64,000 nucleotides of DNA, taken from positions 4,464,001 to 4,528,000 of the forward strand of contig NC_020516.1 in the NCBI RefSeq assembly GCF_000349945.1, given 5' to 3'. Shown here piece by piece: positions 37,487 through 43,875 of the stretch. A program made the position numbers and the translations under genes. The first letter of the stretch is position 1. The number at the start of each line of letters is the position of its first letter. Below the pieces are notes generated by a model. That model did not search any database. It saw nothing but the letters and a program-made list of their open reading frames with translations, and had not been told where the DNA came from. The DNA is from Azoarcus sp. KH32C. Lineage in GTDB: Bacteria; Pseudomonadota; Gammaproteobacteria; Burkholderiales; Rhodocyclaceae.

Positions 37487-38632
37487 ATGGACGCGCCGAT
37501 CTACCTCGACCACAACGCGACGACGCGGCCCGCGCTGGAAGTCGTCACCGCGATGACGGACTGCCTCGAACACGGCTGGGGCAATCCGTCGAGCGCACAC
37601 CGGCTCGGCGCCGAAGCGAAGGTACGCCTCAACATCGCGCGCGCCCAGGTCGCTGCGCTGGTCGGGACCGCCGCGGCGCGCATCGTCTTCACCGCGAGCG
37701 CGACCGAGGCGAACCACATGGCGATCCTCGGCGCTCTCGCGACGCGGCCGGACAAGCGCCACGTCGTCACGAGCATGGTCGAGCATCCGTCCTCGCTGAT
37801 GCTCTTCCGCCACCTCGAAAGCCAGGGCGTGCGCGTGACCAGGCTGGGCGTCGACGCAGCCGGCCAGCTCGATCTCGCCGAACTGGATATGGCGATCTGC
37901 GACGACACCGCGCTCGTGAGCCTGATGTGGGCCAACAACGAGACCGGCATACTGTTTCCGGTCGCCGACATCGCGGCGATCGCGCAGCGCCGTGGCGTGC
38001 TCTTCCACTGCGACGCCGTGCAGGCCGCCGGCCGCGTGACGATCGACCTGTCGCAGCTGCCGATCGACCTGCTGACGCTGTCCGCACACAAGCTGCACGG
38101 CCCCAAAGGCGTCGGCGCCCTTTACCTGCGCAAGGAGCTCGCGCTGCCGCCGCTGGTCTTCGGCCATCAGGAACGCGGCCGCCGCGGTGGCACCGAGAAC
38201 CTTGCGGCGATCGTCGGCTTCGGCATCGCGGCCCAACTCGCGGCGCGTGCCCCTGCCGAGCACATACCGCGCATCGCAGCACTGCGCGACCGCCTCGAAG
38301 CCGGGCTGATCCGGCGCCTGCCCGAGACCCGCATCACCGGCGCTGGCGCCGAACGTCTCGGCAACACCTCGAACCTGCGCTTCGCCACCGTGGACGCCGA
38401 GATCGTGCTCGACCGCCTCGACCGCGCCGGCGTCTGCGTCTCCGGCGGCTCGGCCTGCGCCGCCGGCGGCACCGAACCCTCGCCGGTGCTGCTCGCGATG
38501 GGCCAGAGCCGCGCCGAGGCGCTCGCCGCACTGCGCTTCTCGCTCGGGCGCGACACCACCGCCGTCGACATCAACCGCGTGCTCGACCTGCTGCCCGGCA
38601 TCGTCCGCCCGCTGCTCGGGGAGGCCGCATGA
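37487..38632 (+). CDS. nifS: Cysteine desulfurase NifS
   Basis: A PLP enzyme that takes sulfur from cysteine for nitrogenase Fe-S clusters. The 381-residue protein opens with APIYLDHNATTRP, carries the PLP lysine in TLSAHKLHGPKG, and has the catalytic Cys in GGSACAAGGTEPSPV on the expected loop. It lies 14 bp after the DUF3024-like gene in the nifB run. nifU, its usual scaffold partner, is not adjacent or elsewhere in the window, so the IscA-type protein or a distant NifU must accept the sulfur. Confidence 0.95.
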   Translation: MDAPIYLDHNATTRPALEVVTAMTDCLEHGWGNPSSAHRLGAEAKVRLNIARAQVAALVGTAAARIVFTASATEANHMAILGALATRPDKRHVVTSMVEHPSSLMLFRHLESQGVRVTRLGVDAAGQLDLAELDMAICDDTALVSLMWANNETGILFPVADIAAIAQRRGVLFHCDAVQAAGRVTIDLSQLPIDLLTLSAHKLHGPKGVGALYLRKELALPPLVFGHQERGRRGGTENLAAIVGFGIAAQLAARAPAEHIPRIAALRDRLEAGLIRRLPETRITGAGAERLGNTSNLRFATVDAEIVLDRLDRAGVCVSGGSACAAGGTEPSPVLLAMGQSRAEALAALRFSLGRDTTAVDINRVLDLLPGIVRPLLGEAA

Positions 38633-38663
38633 ATCCGATCCACGCAAACCTGGAGCTCGCACC

Positions 38664-38873
38664 ATGAAAGTCATGATCCGCAAAGACCACGCCGGCGCGC
38701 TGTCGGCCTATGTGCCGAAGAAGGACCTCGAAGAGCCCATCGTCGCGATGGAGAAGGAAGGCCTCTGGGGCGGCAAGGTCACGCTCGGCAACGGCTGGCA
38801 GCTGGAACTGCCGGACCTCGCGCCCGACACGCGGCTGCCGATCACGGTCGAAGCGCGCCGCCTGGGAGACTGA
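38664..38873 (+). CDS. nifT: NifT/FixU-family protein
   Basis: A 69-residue NifT protein (MKVMIRKDHAGALSAYVPKK; GLWGGKVTLGNGW; LPITVEARRL). NifT is small and conserved in nif regions with no essential role demonstrated. In many genomes nifT follows nifK; here it has moved behind nifS. Start and length fit the family. Confidence 0.93.
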   Translation: MKVMIRKDHAGALSAYVPKKDLEEPIVAMEKEGLWGGKVTLGNGWQLELPDLAPDTRLPITVEARRLGD

Positions 38874-38874
38874 A

Positions 38875-39138
38875 ATGGCAGTCTCGCCCGAACAACTCGC
38901 TCACGTCTGTACGCTGCTGGGCCGCACCGCGCCCGCCGAGAACCCGCTGCCGACCCTGCGCGCAGCCCTTCCCGGCATGGTCTTCACGCGCTGCGACGCC
39001 TCCGACATGGAAAGCGAGACGCCCGCGACGCGCGCCGGCGATTACGACCTCTTCCTCGTCGACAACTCCGACCACTGCTGGCGCATCACGACCGACCCGC
39101 AGCACGCCGGCGGTGTCGTGATCGCCGCCCACAGATAG
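38875..39138 (+). CDS. Small nif-associated hypothetical protein (DUF6129-like)
   Basis: An 87-residue acidic protein starting 1 bp after the nifT stop. Features are an N-terminal helix (SPEQLAHVCTLLG), a TRCDASDMESETP segment and DYDLFLVDNSDHCWRIT. It resembles the short DUF6129-type proteins coded beside nifT in betaproteobacteria; this assignment is from memory of the pattern. Function unknown. Confidence 0.7.
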   Translation: MAVSPEQLAHVCTLLGRTAPAENPLPTLRAALPGMVFTRCDASDMESETPATRAGDYDLFLVDNSDHCWRITTDPQHAGGVVIAAHR

Positions 39139-39155
39139 CCATTCGGGAGACGCAC

Positions 39156-40304
39156 ATGGACGACGGCTGGATCCCCCTCAACGACCCGGACATGAGCCTC
39201 GCCGAGATCGACGCGGTGAGCGCGGTGCTAAAGTCGTCGCGCCTGTCCGCCGGCCCGCAGGTCGAAGCCTTCGAGGACGAATTCGCCGATTACGTCGGGC
39301 GTCGCTACGGCATCGCGGTCGCGAGCGGCACGCTGGGCCTGATGCTCGGCCTGCGCGCGATGGGCATCGGCCCCGGCGACGAGGTCATCGCGTCGGCCTA
39401 CGGTTGGCACCAGATCGCCCACGCGATCGTGCTCGCCGGCGCGACGCCGGTCTTCGCCGAGATCGACTACTGGTCCGGCTGCCTCGCGCCCGACAAGGCC
39501 GCGCAGAAGATCGGCCCCAAGACGCGCGCAATCGTCGCCGGCAACAGCAACGGCCACCCCGCGGCGTGGAACGAGTTTCGCCAGCTCGCGGCAATCCACG
39601 GCCTGAAGCTGATCGAGGATTCGACCGAAGCGATCGGCTCGCGCTATCAGGGCCGGCTCGTCGGCAGTTTCGGCGACCTCGCGATCTTCGACTTCTCGCA
39701 GCCCTCGGCGCTGTGCTGCGGCGAAGGCGGCATGATCGTCACCGACGACCCGGAGCTCGCGAGCGAACTGCGCTACCTGCGCAGCCGCGCGCTCGACGAG
39801 CGCTTCTCGATCTCGATCGCCAACCGCGTGCCCGCCCAGGCCGGAGTGAGCGACCTCACCGCCGCGCTCGGGCTCGCGCAGCTGCAGCGCATCGACGAGA
39901 TCCTCGCGCGGCGCAAGAAGGTCGAGAGCTACTACCTCGCCCAGATCCAGTCCTTCGAAGGCATCAAGCCGCCCTACCTCGCGCCCGAGATCGACGAGAT
40001 CCACTGGCTGCTCTTCCTCGTGCATCTCGGCACGCGCTTCACGAAAAGCGCGCGCAACCAGATCGTCGACGACCTCGCGACCGAATCGATCGAGGCCGCC
40101 GCCTTCTGCTATCCATTGCACCAGCAGTACTTCTACACGACGCTCGGCTACAAGCGCGGCGATCTGAAAGTCACCGAAAAGATCGCCGACCGCGCGTTGG
40201 CACTCCCCTTCCATGCCCACCTCGCCGAAGACCAGGTGCGCTTCATCGTCCAGACCGCCAAGGATTCGTCGGTCAATGTCGGCGCCGGCGCGGCGATCTA
40301 CTGA
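39156..40304 (+). CDS. DegT/DnrJ/EryC1/StrS-fold protein lacking the PLP lysine
   Basis: A 382-residue protein with the full fold of sugar aminotransferases: SASGTLGLML-like substrate loop (VASGTLGLMLGLRAMGIGPG), LIEDSTEAIGSRYQGRLVGS holding the PLP-stacking Asp, and CCGEGGMIV. Active family members have a Lys in a FSFHxTKxLTTGEGG segment. Here the segment reads FDFSQPSALCCGEGG and Ser184 replaces the Lys. PLP therefore cannot be held as an internal aldimine in the usual way, so transaminase activity is unlikely. It is 18 bp after the DUF6129-like gene and 22 bp before a SIR2-like gene. An enzyme with altered chemistry, or a binding protein, is possible. Confidence 0.85.
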   Translation: MDDGWIPLNDPDMSLAEIDAVSAVLKSSRLSAGPQVEAFEDEFADYVGRRYGIAVASGTLGLMLGLRAMGIGPGDEVIASAYGWHQIAHAIVLAGATPVFAEIDYWSGCLAPDKAAQKIGPKTRAIVAGNSNGHPAAWNEFRQLAAIHGLKLIEDSTEAIGSRYQGRLVGSFGDLAIFDFSQPSALCCGEGGMIVTDDPELASELRYLRSRALDERFSISIANRVPAQAGVSDLTAALGLAQLQRIDEILARRKKVESYYLAQIQSFEGIKPPYLAPEIDEIHWLLFLVHLGTRFTKSARNQIVDDLATESIEAAAFCYPLHQQYFYTTLGYKRGDLKVTEKIADRALALPFHAHLAEDQVRFIVQTAKDSSVNVGAGAAIY

Positions 40305-40325
40305 TACACCCCTCGGAGACCGGAA

Positions 40326-41174
40326 ATGACTGCAAACGCCCCAGTGCTCGACGACATTGCCGCCTCGCTCGCCCGCGGCACGCTGATCCCCTACCTCGGC
40401 CCCGGCCTGCTCGAGCTCGTGCCCGACGCGCCGGTGCCCGCCTCGCCCGAGCAGCTCGTCGCGAAGCTCACCGCGAAGACCACCGTGCCGCACAAGATCC
40501 GCAACAAGCTCACGGCCGCCGCGCAGTACATCGAGAACTTCAAGCACCGCAAGAGCCTCGTCGCGCTGATGAACGAAGCCTATGCGGCCAGCACCCCGCC
40601 CTCCGCCCTGCATCGCCGGCTCGCCGAGCTGCCGCTTCCGCTCGTCGTCGACGCCTGGTACGACGACGCGATGCAGACCGCACTCGCCGCCCGTACCGAC
40701 TGGGGCCAGGTGCAGGGCTTGGCGCAATCCGAGCACTTCGGCACCTGGTTCGGCTTCTACGGCGCCGACGGCGCGGTGACGCCCGACGAATACGCCGCCG
40801 GCTGGACGACGCTCCTCTACAAGCCGCTGGGCGGACGCGCCCCGGCCGCGAACTACCTCGTCTCCGACTCCGACTACGTCGAAGTGCTGACCGAGATCGA
40901 CATCCAGACGCCGATCCCGCCGGCCGTGCAGAACATCCGCGCCGGACGCAATTTCCTCTTCCTCGGCTGCCGCTTCAACGACCAGCTGCAGCGCACCTTC
41001 GCGCGCCAGATCATGAAGCGCTCGTCGGACCGCCACTGGGCGGTGCTGCCGGGCGAGCCGACACGCAACGAACTGCGCTTCCTCGCCGAACAGAACATCA
41101 CGCGCATCGACCTGCCGCTCGCCGAATTCGCGGCGCGCTTCGCCACGCTCGGCGCGGAGGCGACGGCGGCATAA
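40326..41174 (+). CDS. SIR2-like domain protein in the nif island
   Basis: A 282-residue protein of the divergent SIR2-like class. A Rossmann opening GTLIPYLGPGLLEL stands where sirtuins have GAGIS. The far end of the fold is recognisable in NFLFLGCRFNDQLQRTFARQ, followed by a strand-helix TRIDLPLAEFAARF. The sirtuin zinc-binding Cys quartet and a clear catalytic His are not evident. NAD binding or hydrolysis is possible but unproven. It is 44 bp before clpP, in the same direction as the rest of the island. Confidence 0.75.
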   Translation: MTANAPVLDDIAASLARGTLIPYLGPGLLELVPDAPVPASPEQLVAKLTAKTTVPHKIRNKLTAAAQYIENFKHRKSLVALMNEAYAASTPPSALHRRLAELPLPLVVDAWYDDAMQTALAARTDWGQVQGLAQSEHFGTWFGFYGADGAVTPDEYAAGWTTLLYKPLGGRAPAANYLVSDSDYVEVLTEIDIQTPIPPAVQNIRAGRNFLFLGCRFNDQLQRTFARQIMKRSSDRHWAVLPGEPTRNELRFLAEQNITRIDLPLAEFAARFATLGAEATAA

Positions 41175-41218
41175 ACCGGCACCCCAAGGTCCCCCTCCCC
41201 AAGAAAGGAGCGCACCCC

Positions 41219-41839
41219 ATGTACGCAGGCGACCACTGGAACCCCCAGGCCCTCGGCCTGATCCCCACCGTCATCGAACAGAGCGGCCGCGGCGAGCGCG
41301 CATACGACATCTACTCGCGGCTGCTGCGCGAGCGCGTGGTCTTCCTCGTCGGCCCAGTGAACGACGCCACCGCGAACCTCGTCGTCGCGCAGCTGCTGTT
41401 CCTGGAATCCGAGAACCCGGACAAGGACATCTTCTTCTACATCAACTCCCCGGGCGGCTCGGTCACCGCCGGGCTCGCGATCTACGACACGATGCAGTTC
41501 ATCAAGCCCGCCGTGTCGACGCTGTGCGTCGGCCAGGCCGCCTCGATGGGCGCCTTCCTGCTCGCCGCGGGTGCGGCCGGCAAGCGCTTCGCGCTGCCCA
41601 ACTCGCGGATCATGATCCATCAGCCGCTGGGCGGCTTCCAGGGCCAGGCGTCCGACATCGCGATCCACGCCAAGGAGATCCTCTACCTGCGCGAACGCCT
41701 CAACGCGATGCTCGCGAAGCACAGCGGCAAGCCGGTCGAACAGGTCGAGAAGGACACCGACCGCGACAACTTTCTTTCCGCCGAAGCGGCCGTCGCCTAC
41801 GGGCTCGTGGACCAGGTCCTGAGCCATCGCGGCGCATAA
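41219..41839 (+). CDS. clpP: ATP-dependent Clp protease proteolytic subunit, nif-island copy
   Basis: A 206-residue ClpP with the catalytic triad Ser109 (VGQAASMGAF), His134 (IMIHQPLGG) and Asp183 (DTDRDNFLSAE). An AAAGGAG site sets the start. The usual housekeeping neighbours (tig, lon) are absent; the gene is embedded between a SIR2-like gene and clpX in a nif island, so it is probably a second, nitrogen-fixation-specific copy. That a housekeeping copy exists elsewhere cannot be seen here. Confidence 0.93.
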   Translation: MYAGDHWNPQALGLIPTVIEQSGRGERAYDIYSRLLRERVVFLVGPVNDATANLVVAQLLFLESENPDKDIFFYINSPGGSVTAGLAIYDTMQFIKPAVSTLCVGQAASMGAFLLAAGAAGKRFALPNSRIMIHQPLGGFQGQASDIAIHAKEILYLRERLNAMLAKHSGKPVEQVEKDTDRDNFLSAEAAVAYGLVDQVLSHRGA

Positions 41840-41855
41840 CAGGGAGGACTGCATC

Positions 41856-43136
41856 ATGTCAGAGAAGAATTCCCCGACCGGCATCCCGGTCCATTGCTCC
41901 TTCTGCGGCAAGAGCGCGCACGACGTCCGGCGGCTGGTCGCCGGGCCCTCGGTCTTCATCTGCGACGAATGCATCGACCTGTGCAACGACATCGTCCGCG
42001 ACGAGGACTTCAAGGCCACCGCCGCGGCGTCGGTCGCCGGTGGCGACAAGGCCCTGCCGCGGCCGACGCAGATCCACGCGATCCTCGACCAGTACGTGAT
42101 CGGCCAGGACCGCGCGAAGCGCATCCTCGCGGTCGCCGTCTACAACCACTACAAGCGCCTGCGCCATGCCGCGGCGAACACCAACGAAGTCGAGCTCGCG
42201 AAGAGCAACATCCTGCTCGTCGGCCCCACCGGTTCGGGCAAGACGCTGCTCGCCCAGACGCTGGCGCGCCTGCTCGACGTGCCCTTCGTGATGGCCGACG
42301 CGACGACGCTGACCGAAGCCGGCTACGTCGGAGAGGACGTCGAGAACATCATCCAGAAGCTGCTGCAGAAGTGCGACTACGACGTCGACAAGGCCCAGCG
42401 CGGCATCGTCTACGTCGACGAGATCGACAAGATCGCGCGCAAGTCCGACAACCCCTCGATCACGCGAGACGTCTCCGGCGAAGGCGTGCAGCAAGCGCTG
42501 TTGAAGCTCATCGAAGGCACGGTCGCCTCCGTGCCACCGCAGGGCGGACGCAAGCACCCCGGGCAGGACTTCATCCAGGTCGACACCAGCAACATCCTCT
42601 TCATCTGCGGCGGCGCCTTCGACGGACTGGAGCGCGTGATCCGCCGCCGCCACGAGAAAGGCGGCATCGGCTTCGGCGCCGAAGTGAAGAACGCCGAGGA
42701 CACGCGCAGCACCGGCGAGCTGCTCGCTGGCGTCGAGCCCGCCGACCTGATTCGCTTCGGCCTGATCCCCGAGTTCGTCGGCCGGCTGCCGGTCGTCGCG
42801 ACGCTCGCCGAGCTCGACGAGGCGGCGCTCGTGCAGATCCTCGTCGAGCCGAAGAACGCGCTGGTCAAGCAATACCGCAAGCTGCTGGAGATGGAAGGCG
42901 TCGAGCTGGACATCGCACCCGACGCCCTCGGCGCGATCGCCCGCAAGGCGCTCGCCCGCAAGACCGGCGCGCGCGGCCTGCGCTCGATCCTCGAAGCGTC
43001 GCTGCTCGACACGATGTACGCGCTGCCGGGGCGCGAGGACGTCGAGGCGGTCCGCGTCGACGCCGCGGTGATCAACGCCGGCACGCCGCCGACGCTGGTC
43101 CCGAAGGCCGGCCAGACCGGACGCGCCGCTGCCTGA
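41856..43136 (+). CDS. clpX: ATP-dependent Clp protease ATP-binding subunit ClpX, nif-island copy
   Basis: A 426-residue ClpX unfoldase with the N-terminal zinc domain (CSFCGKSAHD ... FICDECIDLC), Walker A (GPTGSGKT), the GYVGEDVE pore loop and VYVDEIDKIARK Walker B. The GF-loop for ClpP docking is expected in the FGAEVKN region and should be checked. In Azotobacter vinelandii a second ClpX (ClpX2) is coded in the nif region and affects turnover of NifB and NifEN. This gene is the likely counterpart, here with its own ClpP. Confidence 0.93.
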   Translation: MSEKNSPTGIPVHCSFCGKSAHDVRRLVAGPSVFICDECIDLCNDIVRDEDFKATAAASVAGGDKALPRPTQIHAILDQYVIGQDRAKRILAVAVYNHYKRLRHAAANTNEVELAKSNILLVGPTGSGKTLLAQTLARLLDVPFVMADATTLTEAGYVGEDVENIIQKLLQKCDYDVDKAQRGIVYVDEIDKIARKSDNPSITRDVSGEGVQQALLKLIEGTVASVPPQGGRKHPGQDFIQVDTSNILFICGGAFDGLERVIRRRHEKGGIGFGAEVKNAEDTRSTGELLAGVEPADLIRFGLIPEFVGRLPVVATLAELDEAALVQILVEPKNALVKQYRKLLEMEGVELDIAPDALGAIARKALARKTGARGLRSILEASLLDTMYALPGREDVEAVRVDAAVINAGTPPTLVPKAGQTGRAAA

Positions 43137-43242
43137 CGCCAGGAGGTGCTACGAAAAGGCCGATCAGTGGTGAACGTCACAACCCGACACGACAAGGGGT
43201 CCCCAACACGGCCGTCGAAAGCATAAACTGGCCGACAATGAG

Positions 43243-43265
43243 CCCGAGTGTCGGTAACGCTCGGG
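43243..43265 (+). other. Hairpin after clpX
   Basis: CCCGAG / CTCGGG inverted repeat with an 11-nt loop, about 105 bp past the clpX stop codon and not followed by a T-run. It may attenuate readthrough into the next two genes. The surrounding 43137-43360 stretch holds no other recognisable element. Confidence 0.35.
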
Positions 43266-43360
43266 TCCATCCGAGAAGGAGGAGCTAGGTCGCGTCGGGC
43301 CTCGCGCGCCCGGACGACGTAGCGGAGTCGATCCAGCCGCAATGCGCCGAGGAGGTGGAC

Positions 43361-43705
43361 ATGGACTCAGGGACGACGGGACATTACGCCGCGCCATCCT
43401 TTCAGCGACTGCTTTATCGCTACCTCTGGCCCTTCCAGTACTTCCGCGACGTCACGCGCGGCGGCTGTCTCGAACGACAGCAGAACTACCGCCACAACCG
43501 CGCGATGCGGCGCTACCTGCCCGGCTTCATCGCCAAGTGGATCTTCCTCACGGCGCTGTGGTTCTTCATCGGTGGCACGATGCATGAGCTCGGCGTCGCC
43601 CCGCTCGCCGCCGGCTGCTTCATCGTCGCGATCTGGACCATGATCGTCGTGGTCGTCCTCGGCGTCGACTGGTTGTGGCTGGAGCGCTTCCCGGAACTGT
43701 TCTAG
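43361..43705 (+). CDS. Small two-helix membrane protein of unknown function
   Basis: A 114-residue protein with a basic, aromatic N-terminal half (YLWPFQYFRDVTRGG; RQQNYRHNRAMRRYLPGF). Two adjacent membrane helices follow (about residues 58-76 and 80-102: KWIFLTALWFFIGG and GCFIVAIWTMIVVVVLG). A GAGGAGG site places the ATG. It sits between clpX and an FtsH-like gene, so a membrane adaptor or anchor for those proteases is conceivable, but no family was recognised. Confidence 0.65.
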   Translation: MDSGTTGHYAAPSFQRLLYRYLWPFQYFRDVTRGGCLERQQNYRHNRAMRRYLPGFIAKWIFLTALWFFIGGTMHELGVAPLAAGCFIVAIWTMIVVVVLGVDWLWLERFPELF

Positions 43706-43875
43706 GGTCTGTTCAGCGCCCGGCGTTCAATTTGTCACGTAGCGGCCGCGTCCCGCTCGTTATGCTGAACCCTCACGAAACTCGCCGGTCCCACTCAGCT
43801 TGAACCAGTTTGTTGAACGGCGTGAATCATCGGTTCCGGGTTGGAACATGGCTTAGCGCTACGTGGAGGACTGCC

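Noticed and set aside
43229..43244. Possible sigma-54 promoter before the small membrane protein gene
   Set aside because: TGGCCG-N5-GAGCC has correct spacing but mismatches in both elements, and it overlaps a hairpin. Too weak to list.
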